Part shown: positions 1 to 5,779 of the stretch, in pieces
Numbering within the stretch: the first letter of the stretch is position 1
Layout: the number at the start of each line of letters is the position of its first letter
NCBI GenBank assembly: GCA_002350545.1
Contig: DEEY01000024.1
Coordinates: 79,745 to 88,757, forward strand
Origin: Candidatus Saccharibacteria bacterium UBA2866
GTDB taxonomy: Bacteria > Patescibacteriota > Saccharimonadia > Saccharimonadales > Saccharimonadaceae
Direction of reading: 5' to 3'
Length of the DNA: 9,013 nucleotides
Position numbers and translations under genes: made by a program
Notes under the pieces: model-generated
The model's database searches: none
What the model was told of the DNA's origin: nothing
Seen by the model: only the letters and a program-made list of their open reading frames with translations

Positions 1-276
1 CTCATCCTCCGTACAATCCATCAACTTCGCCTTAAACAACCCCACCGTCTCCTCATGCTTATAATCCAGCACTTCCAAAGATCTCGCCGCCCCCGGCACC
101 TTTTTTAAAACCCCTTTCGAAACCAAATTATCAATATGTTCCGCCACTGCCGATACCGACGACAAACCAAGTCCAGCCATAATCTCACGATAAGATGGCG
201 AATATCCATTCTCCTCTGTAAAATCCTCCAAGAAATTTAAAACCGCTAATTGTTTTTTCGTTAATTTAATAGCCAT
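1..276 (-). CDS. LexA-like winged-helix DNA-binding protein, N-terminal part
   Basis: The reading frame opens with ATG at 276 and stays open for 92 codons to the left edge, so the C-terminus is missing. Residues 4-70 look like the LexA N-terminal DNA-binding domain: LTKKQ at 5-9, then GYSPSYREI at 24-32, the helix-turn-helix around 36-52 and a wing at about 55-68 (GVLKKVPGAARSL). LexA represses SOS genes and cleaves itself through a C-terminal S24 serine peptidase. The visible tail after residue 70 (starting DYKHEETVGLF) does not resemble the LexA linker and shows no Ala-Gly cleavage site. It may therefore be a short LexA-like regulator without peptidase, or the cleavage site may lie further on. 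The gene is divergent from the LCP gene with 19 bp between start codons, and has no Shine-Dalgarno sequence. The fold is fairly sure; an SOS role is not. Confidence 0.72.
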   Translation of the reverse strand, partial: MAIKLTKKQLAVLNFLEDFTEENGYSPSYREIMAGLGLSSVSAVAEHIDNLVSKGVLKKVPGAARSLEVLDYKHEETVGLFKAKLMDCTEDE

Positions 277-295
277 TATGTTATAATTATAAACA
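277..295. promoter_or_regulatory. Overlapping divergent -10 elements of the LexA-like and LCP genes
   Basis: The 19 bp between the two start codons contain two face-to-face -10 hexamers that share two bases. On the plus strand TATAAT lies at 282-287 with an upstream TGT (279-281), forming an extended -10. On the minus strand TATAAT lies at 291-286. The predicted transcription starts fall 2-3 nt before each ATG (296 plus, 276 minus), so both mRNAs would be leaderless. Neither start has a purine-rich ribosome-binding sequence. RNA polymerase could hardly occupy both -10 elements at once, so mutual exclusion is likely. The LexA-like protein might bind here, but I see no operator palindrome other than the AT-rich core. 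Confidence 0.6.
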
Positions 296-1978
296 ATGGA
301 CAAAAATAAATCAATTGATGGCCTAGCTCCACGTCGCTCTAAAATTCAAGCGACCCCTAATAAAGCTACCCCAAAACCAAAAACAACCAAAAAAACCATC
401 AAGGTTACTACTTCTAAAGCCTCTAAAACTTCAAAAACAACCACTAAACCCGCTCCAAAAGCCCAAGTTCAAAAAGCCCAAACTCCAAAAAATCGAACCT
501 CAAAAACTAAAACCCAAAAACCTGAAAACATCACCGAAGAATTCTTAAAACCCGTCCAAACTTTCAATTTCGACGAAAAAACTGGCGAACTTAAAGCCTC
601 TGAGGAACATACGATGAATAATACCAAAGAGCTCTCTAAAAAAGAACAGAAAAAACTCGATAAAAAACTTAAAAAACAAAACAAAAAACGCAAAATCATT
701 ACCGGCATCATTCTCGGTATCGTTCTTTTACTCCTCGGAGCTGTCATCTGGTTCATCATCTGGGGTAATGATCTTCTTTCCAGAATTGGAAATGGACAGG
801 GTAATATTTTTGACCTCTTTTCCGAATACTACGAACCTCTAAAAACCGACGAGAATGGCCGTACTAATATCTTAGCCTTCGGTACCAGCGGTTACGATAT
901 GGAAGGCAACGAAGGCAATGGCACCCACGATGGTGCTCAGCTCACTGACTCCATCATGGTCATCAGCCTTAATCAAGACACTGGTGATGCCGCTATGCTT
1001 TCCCTCCCACGCGATCTTAAAGTTTCCCGCACCTGCACTGCTACTGGCAAAATCAACGAAATTTATTGGTGTAATAATATGGATGGCACCAACGAACAAG
1101 CCGGCGCCGAAGCTCTCATGGCCGAAGTCAGTGATATCCTTGGTGTAGATTTTCAGTACTACGCCCACCTCAACTGGGGCTCGCTCGTTTCCATTGTTGA
1201 TATCTTGGGTGGCATCACTGTCACACTAGACGAAGATATCAATGATTACACCTATACCAAAGCCGTCTTTGAAGCTGGCGTTCCATACACTATTGATGGC
1301 GGCCAAGCTCTAGGGTTAGCTCGTGCCCGTCATGGCACCACTAGTGGTGATTTCTCCCGCGGCGCCTCTCAGCAAAAAATCCTCATCGGTATTAAGGAAA
1401 AAATTCTTCAAAACAATCTTTCCCTTCCCGACCTCTTGAATCTCGCCAATACCCTCGGCGACAATCTCCGCACTAACTTCTCCGTTGACGAAATGAAAAC
1501 CGCCGCTCACCTCCTCACCGATCTTGATTTTAATAGTATCCGCCAAGTTTCCCTTATCGAACCAGAAAAACTCATGACTACCGGTAATATCGGTGGCATC
1601 TCCTATGTTCTCCCATCCGCCGGCAACGGCAATTACTCCGCTATTAAAGCCTATGTCGCCAAGATGTTTAGTAACGACCCACGTCAATACGAAGACAGCA
1701 GCATCCTAGTTCTAAACGGCACCGACACTCCAGGCGTAGCAAGCACCGAGCAAACCACTCTCGAAGAAGAAGGTTATATCAACATCTATGTTGACGACGC
1801 TCCAGCCGGTGAGTACACTGAGCATTATACTCTTTATGTTCTCCACGATGATAAACCTGGCACCAAAAAGCTCCTCGAAGAAAAGTACGGTCAAGAAGCC
1901 AAACCTGCTGCCGAATTACCACAAGGCATCGTTACAGATTGCGACTTCGTCATTGTTATAGGAAATGAGAGTGAGTAA
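296..1978 (+). CDS. LytR-CpsA-Psr (LCP) family cell-wall glycopolymer transferase
   Basis: LCP proteins sit in the cytoplasmic membrane and transfer lipid-linked anionic glycopolymers to peptidoglycan. In this 560-residue protein, residues 1-132 are a cytoplasmic, Lys/Thr/Pro-rich low-complexity tail. Residues 134-156 form one transmembrane helix, and residues 188-372 the extracellular LCP domain. Visible family motifs are NILAFG (191-196), TDSIMV with Asp218, SLPRD with Arg239-Asp240, and GLARARH with Arg343 and Arg345. Residues 468-558 match the LytR C-terminal domain (ILVLNGT onward, ending VIVIGN). The combination of LCP and LytR_C domains is common in Gram-positive-type cell walls. The N-terminal tail is unusually long and basic. 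The ATG at 296 lies 8 nt after a TATAAT, with no Shine-Dalgarno sequence. The downstream neighbour is a GC-rich hairpin that begins at the stop codon. The exact polymer transferred is unknown. Confidence 0.9.
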   Translation: MDKNKSIDGLAPRRSKIQATPNKATPKPKTTKKTIKVTTSKASKTSKTTTKPAPKAQVQKAQTPKNRTSKTKTQKPENITEEFLKPVQTFNFDEKTGELKASEEHTMNNTKELSKKEQKKLDKKLKKQNKKRKIITGIILGIVLLLLGAVIWFIIWGNDLLSRIGNGQGNIFDLFSEYYEPLKTDENGRTNILAFGTSGYDMEGNEGNGTHDGAQLTDSIMVISLNQDTGDAAMLSLPRDLKVSRTCTATGKINEIYWCNNMDGTNEQAGAEALMAEVSDILGVDFQYYAHLNWGSLVSIVDILGGITVTLDEDINDYTYTKAVFEAGVPYTIDGGQALGLARARHGTTSGDFSRGASQQKILIGIKEKILQNNLSLPDLLNLANTLGDNLRTNFSVDEMKTAAHLLTDLDFNSIRQVSLIEPEKLMTTGNIGGISYVLPSAGNGNYSAIKAYVAKMFSNDPRQYEDSSILVLNGTDTPGVASTEQTTLEEEGYINIYVDDAPAGEYTEHYTLYVLHDDKPGTKKLLEEKYGQEAKPAAELPQGIVTDCDFVIVIGNESE

Positions 1979-2074
1979 AGCGGGTGGCCGAAACCCCTTT
2001 TTCGAGGACCGTAGGCTTGGCCGAACGGCCTTGAGTGTGTCCTCGGAAAAGGGGTTCGGACAGGACCCGCTTTA
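1976..2074. repeat. 99-nt GC-rich imperfect inverted repeat; structured RNA or terminator
   Basis: The LCP/rnpA gap is almost entirely one long hairpin. The outer stem is 10 perfect base pairs (1976-1985 with 2065-2074) and includes the LCP stop codon. An asymmetric internal loop (1986-1987 against 2060-2064) follows. A second stem of about 20 pairs (1988-2008 with 2040-2059) has one bulged A at 1993 and one G-U pair. The apical 31 nt (2009-2039) contain a GGCC-GAAC-GGCC mini-hairpin. By hand count the element is about 59% GC, well above its surroundings. It could terminate LCP transcription in either direction, but the 3' T-run is only TTTAT. It could also be a small noncoding RNA or a palindromic repeat element. 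It lacks the conserved apical loop of SRP RNA. The rnpA -10 element starts only 4 nt downstream. Confidence 0.8.
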
Positions 2075-2077
2075 TCG

Positions 2078-2086
2078 TGCTATAAT
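2078..2086 (+). promoter_or_regulatory. Extended -10 promoter of rnpA
   Basis: TGC followed by TATAAT at 2081-2086 forms an extended -10. The ATG of rnpA is at 2096, so the predicted transcript starts about 3 nt before it and carries no leader. The 11-mer GTGCTATAATA (2077-2087) recurs exactly before yidC and dnaA. Any -35 contact would fall in the 3' arm of the upstream hairpin, and no TTGACA-like sequence is seen there. Confidence 0.7.
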
Positions 2087-2095
2087 ATATAGTAT

Positions 2096-2455
2096 ATGAT
2101 TAGCAAAAAATACCGTTTCCATTCTCGTGGTGGTGTAAGATATGTCTATAAACACGGCGAAACTCTACGCACCTCCAAAATGTCTCTCACTTTTACCGAG
2201 AACACCCGAGGTTTCACTCGTATAGCTGTTGTTGTCTCTAAAAAAGTTGAAAAATCCGCCGTAAAACGTAATCGTATCCGTCGCCGTATCTATGAAGCTT
2301 TAAGATTAAATTTTGACCTCATCCCCAAAAAAACCGATTACATTTTTGTTGTTTTTTCTGAAGATATCCTAACTATGCCTTTTAACGAACTCGAAAAGCT
2401 ACTGGGAAGCCTAGTCCAAGAAAGCAAAGTGTGCTATAATAAATCAAATGGATAA
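2096..2455 (+). CDS. rnpA: Ribonuclease P protein component
   Basis: RnpA is the small basic protein that joins the RNase P RNA to remove 5' leaders from precursor tRNAs. The 119-residue length is normal for the family. The signature RNR region lies at 54-70 (KRNRIRRRIYEALR at 57-70) and carries the conserved basic patch. The N-terminal YRFHSRGGVRYVY (6-18) corresponds to the substrate-binding segment with the common pattern of aromatic and basic residues. IAVVVSKKV (43-51) is the usual central strand. The start is chosen at 2096, where the protein matches family length; it has no Shine-Dalgarno sequence and follows a -10 by 9 nt. The gene overlaps yidC by 8 bp in another frame. Unusually, rpmH is not upstream but about 1.6 kb further on, on the opposite strand. 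Confidence 0.95.
   Translation: MISKKYRFHSRGGVRYVYKHGETLRTSKMSLTFTENTRGFTRIAVVVSKKVEKSAVKRNRIRRRIYEALRLNFDLIPKKTDYIFVVFSEDILTMPFNELEKLLGSLVQESKVCYNKSNG
2432..2440 (+). promoter_or_regulatory. Extended -10 promoter of yidC inside rnpA
   Basis: TGC plus TATAAT (2435-2440) lies within the last codons of rnpA, 7 nt before the yidC ATG at 2448. Predicted transcription would start at about 2447, giving a leaderless yidC-khpB mRNA in addition to readthrough from rnpA. The surrounding 11-mer GTGCTATAATA (2431-2441) is identical to those at rnpA and dnaA. No Shine-Dalgarno sequence precedes the ATG. Confidence 0.65.
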
Positions 2456-3557
2456 GCAGAGTGTGAAAAAGAATATTTATCTAGGATTATTTATTTTGTT
2501 TATTATTGGTTCTATTGTTACCGGTGGGCCATTTAACCTAATCGATCTACTCGTTGTTCGTCCCATCGTTAACATTCAATTCATGATTTTTAACCTCGTT
2601 CACGACTTTGGGCTCGCAATTATCATCTTCGCAGTTCTAGTCAAGCTATTCATGTGGCCCCTTACCAAAAAACAGTTAAATCAAACCCGTCTCATCCGTA
2701 AAATTCAACCCGAACTAACTCAGATTAAGAAAAATTGTAAGGGCAACAAGCAACTCGAATCCCTCCAAACTATGGATTTATATAAGCGTTATAACGTCAA
2801 ACCCTTCGCTTCGATTCTTACATTATTAATCCAGCTTCCTATCTTTATTGCCATCTTCTCTGCTATTCGTGTAATTGCCACCCCACTTCCTCAAGACAAT
2901 CTTACAAATCGCGCATATGATATTGTCGCTTATGAAGGCTCCGAAATTAAAAATATCGAGGAAAAACAATCAGCTTACCTCGCTGATCTTACCAACGAAA
3001 ACATTCCTGATGATGAAAAAACACCATATGATTTTTATCCTATGTTATTTGGCACCATTCGTTTAGACGTCAAAGCCAGCGATGTGCTCATGGGTAATTT
3101 CTCTTGGAGTGCTTTATTTATCCTAGCTTGTACAATTCTCGCTTCAGTCATTCAATACTGGGCCACTAAGCAACAAATGCCTTCCAAAAAATCCGAGAAA
3201 AAGAAGTCCTTCCGCGCTATCTTAAAAGATGCTAAGGAGGGCAAGGATATCGACGAATCTGATATCAGTAGCATGACTACTGGTCAAATGTCTATCATGA
3301 TGCCTCTTATGATGTTCTTTATTATGTTTAATCTAAATGGCGCTCTCGCCTTCTATTACTTCATCAGTAATATCATCACCGTTTTCCAACAAAGGGTTAT
3401 CCTTAAAAAAGTCGATGCCGAAATCGACGCCACCACCGATAAAGCTATTCTTAAAGAACTTAAAAACATCAAAGAGGCCGAAGTGGTCGAAAACAAAAAA
3501 ACCGGAACAAAAATAACTCGCATCTCCGCTCGTGATACTAAAAAGAAAAGGAGATAA
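2448..3557 (+). CDS. yidC: YidC/Oxa1 family membrane protein insertase
   Basis: YidC inserts and folds membrane proteins, alone or with the Sec translocon. The 369-residue protein lacks the large periplasmic domain of proteobacterial YidC. Likely membrane segments are 10-27, 53-72, 121-145, 218-238, 281-297 and 298-316. The first core helix ends with the family pattern followed by PLTKKQ (71-76), IQPEL (86-90) and LYKRYNVKPF (111-120). LLIQLPIFIAIF (126-137) is the classic second core helix. The C-terminal tail (317-369) is basic, as expected for ribosome contact. Oddities: Lys66 occupies the groove position that is Arg in Escherichia coli and Bacillus YidC, and the extracellular loop 146-217 is about 70 residues, longer than in those models. 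It overlaps rnpA by 8 bp. The last codons (AAG AAA AGG AGA) double as the khpB Shine-Dalgarno sequence. Confidence 0.95.
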   Translation: MDKQSVKKNIYLGLFILFIIGSIVTGGPFNLIDLLVVRPIVNIQFMIFNLVHDFGLAIIIFAVLVKLFMWPLTKKQLNQTRLIRKIQPELTQIKKNCKGNKQLESLQTMDLYKRYNVKPFASILTLLIQLPIFIAIFSAIRVIATPLPQDNLTNRAYDIVAYEGSEIKNIEEKQSAYLADLTNENIPDDEKTPYDFYPMLFGTIRLDVKASDVLMGNFSWSALFILACTILASVIQYWATKQQMPSKKSEKKKSFRAILKDAKEGKDIDESDISSMTTGQMSIMMPLMMFFIMFNLNGALAFYYFISNIITVFQQRVILKKVDAEIDATTDKAILKELKNIKEAEVVENKKTGTKITRISARDTKKKRR

Positions 3558-3560
3558 ATT

Positions 3561-4016
3561 ATGAATAAAGACGAATCAATTAGGTTTGCTGCACGCTACC
3601 TCGAAGATCTACTTAGCTTCTTCGGTATCAATGTAGCAGTCACCTCAACCATCGATGATGAGGTTATCCAATTATCAGTACCCTCAACTTCACTTAATTC
3701 CCTTTTAATTGGTCGTAATGCCGATAATCTTCGTGCTCTTCAACACGTTGTATCCATGGCTTTAGTTTCCAAAAATGCTGAAGTTACCCGTGTTAACGTA
3801 GATGTTGCTAGCTATAAACGTCAACGTGCTGATCGTATCGCCGAAAAAGCCGAAGGCTGGATTGCAAAAGTTCGCCGCACTGGTGAGCCAATGGAAATCA
3901 ACCTCAACGCCGCTGACCGTCGCGTCGTCCACAAAGTAGCCACAGATTATTCTGATATTGAGACTCACTCCGAAGGTGAGGGTCGCGACCGCAAACTCAT
4001 CATTTCCAAAATATAA
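3561..4016 (+). CDS. khpB: KhpB (Jag/EloR) RNA-binding protein, KH plus R3H domains
   Basis: KhpB/Jag proteins bind RNA and, in Gram-positive bacteria, affect cell elongation and division, often as a partner of KhpA. This 151-residue form has only the KH domain (about 30-82) and the R3H domain (about 88-150). The N-terminal Jag_N domain found in many homologues is absent. The KH nucleic-acid loop is LLIGRNADNLRALQ (48-61), with Ala54 where the GxxG loop usually ends in Gly. The R3H motif is Arg120-x3-His124 (ADRRVVHKVA). The start at 3561 is set by a good Shine-Dalgarno sequence, AAAAGGAGA at 3546-3554, lying across the end of yidC. Only 3 nt separate the two genes, so it is the last gene of the rnpA-yidC-khpB unit. 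A bidirectional terminator follows. Confidence 0.92.
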   Translation: MNKDESIRFAARYLEDLLSFFGINVAVTSTIDDEVIQLSVPSTSLNSLLIGRNADNLRALQHVVSMALVSKNAEVTRVNVDVASYKRQRADRIAEKAEGWIAKVRRTGEPMEINLNAADRRVVHKVATDYSDIETHSEGEGRDRKLIISKI

Positions 4017-4028
4017 TATAGACAACAA

Positions 4029-4055
4029 AATAAGCCCCTTAAGGGGCTTATTTTT
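4029..4055. terminator. Bidirectional intrinsic terminator between khpB and rpmH
   Basis: A perfect 24-nt palindrome (4029-4052) with 12-nt arms is centred on CCCCTTAAGGGG. On the plus strand it is followed by T-residues (4051-4055). Read from the minus strand it is followed by TTTTGTTG. It lies between the convergent ends of khpB (stop at 4016) and rpmH (stop at 4054) and overlaps the rpmH stop codon by 2 nt, so it should end both transcripts. Confidence 0.92.
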
Positions 4056-4191
4056 AAGCAGTTAATCTTGCACGGCCTTTCAAACGTCGGCGAGCTAGCA
4101 CCTTACGTCCAGTTTTATTTGCATTTCGCTTCCTAAATCCATGCTCCACTTTGCGCTGCTTCTTGTGCGGCTGATATGTTCTCTTCGGCAT
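4054..4191 (-). CDS. rpmH: 50S ribosomal protein L34
   Basis: L34 is a small basic protein of the large ribosomal subunit. Reading the minus strand from the ATG at 4191 gives 45 residues. The family signature is clear: MPKRTYQPH at 1-9, [20 protein letters not shown] at 17-36, and the end KGRARLTA. The length is normal. A Shine-Dalgarno sequence (AAGGAA, minus strand 4204-4199) lies 7 nt before the ATG, and a TATAAT lies at 4235-4230, giving a leader of about 32 nt. The gene is divergent from dnaA, as is usual, but rnpA is not immediately downstream of it. Instead it converges on khpB across a shared terminator. G-rich AAG/GAG codon use on this strand matches the C excess of the plus strand. 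Confidence 0.96.
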   Translation of the reverse strand: MPKRTYQPHKKQRKVEHGFRKRNANKTGRKVLARRRLKGRARLTA

Positions 4192-4229
4192 ATTATTATT
4201 CCTTAAACTTTTAAATTTTTCAAAATCTT

Positions 4230-4235
4230 ATTATA
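4230..4235 (-). promoter_or_regulatory. -10 element of rpmH
   Basis: TATAAT on the minus strand at 4235-4230 would start transcription near 4223, about 32 nt before the rpmH ATG. There is no TG extension. The expected -35 position (about 4253-4258) overlaps a DnaA box at 4247-4255, so DnaA could affect rpmH as well as dnaA. No clear TTGACA is visible. Confidence 0.6.
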
Positions 4236-4246
4236 GTATACCGCAT

Positions 4247-4372
4247 TTTTCCACATTTTTCAAGCAGTTTTCCACATATTTTTAGGGAAAGTTTCAAAGT
4301 GTGGAAAAATCCTAGTCTGTTTCAAAAATCACATATTATATCATATTTTTTCCTCAAAAAACCTGTGGAAAA
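4247..4372. promoter_or_regulatory. Cluster of four DnaA boxes upstream of dnaA
   Basis: Four identical copies of TTTTCCACA, which fits the DnaA-box pattern TTWTNCACA, lie in the rpmH/dnaA gap: plus strand 4247-4255 and 4268-4276, and minus strand 4308-4300 and 4372-4364. The first pair and second pair face each other across an AT-rich stretch (about 4309-4352). This matches the upstream half of a bipartite bacterial origin and an autoregulatory site for dnaA, since the last box sits at the -35 position of the dnaA promoter. The exact box positions are read directly; the function is inferred. Confidence 0.85.
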
Positions 4373-4384
4373 CTCTCTTTTCCG

Positions 4385-4393
4385 TGCTATAAT
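4385..4393 (+). promoter_or_regulatory. Extended -10 promoter of dnaA
   Basis: TGC plus TATAAT (4388-4393) predicts a start near 4400 and a leader of about 20 nt. The leader contains the Shine-Dalgarno sequence AAAGGAGG (4401-4408), 12 nt before the ATG at 4421. The 11-mer GTGCTATAATA (4384-4394) is shared with the rnpA and yidC promoters. A minus-strand DnaA box (4372-4364) covers the -35 region, which suggests repression by DnaA. Confidence 0.75.
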
Positions 4394-4420
4394 AGAATTC
4401 AAAGGAGGTTCAAAAACACA

Positions 4421-5779
4421 ATGTACGACGTCTGGAAAAACGCCTTAGCTGAAATAGAGCAACAATTATCCGCTGCCAACTTTTCCACTTGGTTTCAAGA
4501 CACTTCATTAATATCCACTGCTAACGGTAATATCAGAATTGGGGTTAAAAACTCTTTCTTCATTAAACAACTCCGCAATCGCTATCTAGATATTATCACT
4601 AAAGCTCTTGAAAACAACAATATAACTGTAAATTCTGTCGATTTCGAAGTTCAAACTAAAGTTAAATCCAAAATCCGTCCCCGTGAAGTAACCACCACTA
4701 ATGATCCAATTAAAAACCGTATTAAAACCATCCGAACCAATACCGTAAAAAACAGTTTTAATAATGGCCTCAACCAAAAATATACTCTAGATAATTTTGT
4801 CATTGGCTCTAATAACGACCTTGCCGTTTCAGCCGCCAAAAGCATCATTGCCGCTCCAGGTACACGTTATAATCCTTTTTTCCTTTATGGTGGTCCGGGA
4901 CTTGGTAAAACTCATCTTGTTCAAGCCATTGGTAACGAACTTCTTAAAAAAGACCCTAACCTTAAAATATTTTATACTCCAATCTCTCATTTTTATTCCG
5001 ATTTTATTGATGCTATTCAAAATGGCAAAGGCAAAGAGTTTAATCGTAAATTTCAAAAACTAGACGTTTTAATTATTGATGATTTTCAATTCATTGTTAA
5101 TAAGGAAAAATCCCAGGAAGAATTCTTTAATATCTTTAATGACCTTTATCAGCTCAATAAACAAATCATTGTTACTTCCGACCGTCTCCCTTCTCAAATT
5201 AAATCTGTTGATGAACGTCTCGCCTCTCGCCTCACCTGGGCTGGTGCATTTGATTTACAACTCCCTAAATTCGAAGATAAATGCGCTATTCTTCGCGCCA
5301 AAGCTGAATTAATGGGCGCCGAAATTGAACCAGAAGCTATCGAATACATCGCTGAAAATGTTAACACCAATATTCGTGACCTTGAAGGTGAATTCTCAAC
5401 CATCCTTTTAATGTCAGAAGTTCGCGGTCTTACCCCTTTGGAACTAATCGAAAATGGCTCTGTTTCCGTTAACAAAACATCTAAACTCCGCCCCACCTCC
5501 CCCAAACAAATCGTTGAAAAAGTCGCTAAGTATTACAATCTCCCAGTTAAAGAAATGTGCGGGAAATCACGTGTTGCCCACATTAAAACCGCTCGCCAAG
5601 TGGCTATGTTTATTCTTTCCAACGAATTAAACCTTAGTACCAACAAAATTGCCGCCGAAGTCGGCGTCAAAGATCACACTACAGTCATGCACGGTATTAA
5701 AAAAATTAAACAAGATCTCAAGCTCAACTTTACTCTCCGCGACCAAATCGAAGAAATCCGGGAGAAAATCTATGGATAA
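4421..5779 (+). CDS. dnaA: Chromosomal replication initiator protein DnaA
   Basis: DnaA binds DnaA boxes, forms an ATP-dependent filament, opens oriC and helps load the replicative helicase. The 452-residue protein has all four domains. Domain I (about 1-78) includes FSTWFQDTSL (21-30). A short linker spans about 79-115. The AAA+ domain runs from about 118 to 345: Walker A GGPGLGKT (157-164), Walker B VLIIDD (216-221), sensor 1 IIVTSD (249-254), the arginine-finger segment RLASRLTWAG (266-275, Arg270) and sensor 2 NIRDLEG (317-323, Arg319). The C-terminal DNA-binding domain (about 355-450) carries the helix-turn-helix signature with KDHTTVMHG (417-425). The start is fixed by a strong Shine-Dalgarno sequence. 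The last codons and stop (5771-5779) form a near-consensus minus-strand DnaA box. The gene is flanked on both sides by DnaA-box clusters. Confidence 0.98.
   Translation: MYDVWKNALAEIEQQLSAANFSTWFQDTSLISTANGNIRIGVKNSFFIKQLRNRYLDIITKALENNNITVNSVDFEVQTKVKSKIRPREVTTTNDPIKNRIKTIRTNTVKNSFNNGLNQKYTLDNFVIGSNNDLAVSAAKSIIAAPGTRYNPFFLYGGPGLGKTHLVQAIGNELLKKDPNLKIFYTPISHFYSDFIDAIQNGKGKEFNRKFQKLDVLIIDDFQFIVNKEKSQEEFFNIFNDLYQLNKQIIVTSDRLPSQIKSVDERLASRLTWAGAFDLQLPKFEDKCAILRAKAELMGAEIEPEAIEYIAENVNTNIRDLEGEFSTILLMSEVRGLTPLELIENGSVSVNKTSKLRPTSPKQIVEKVAKYYNLPVKEMCGKSRVAHIKTARQVAMFILSNELNLSTNKIAAEVGVKDHTTVMHGIKKIKQDLKLNFTLRDQIEEIREKIYG

Noticed and set aside
1976..2074. SRP RNA (4.5S), RNase P RNA or a tRNA in the LCP/rnpA gap
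   Set aside because: The hairpin shape suggests a small RNA, but the conserved SRP apical loop with GGAA and AGCAG, the RNase P core GAGGAAAGTC and a tRNA cloverleaf are all missing.
5194..5505. Minus-strand open frame of about 100 codons opposite dnaA
   Set aside because: It covers the conserved dnaA arginine-finger and sensor 2 region, so it is a shadow of dnaA codons.
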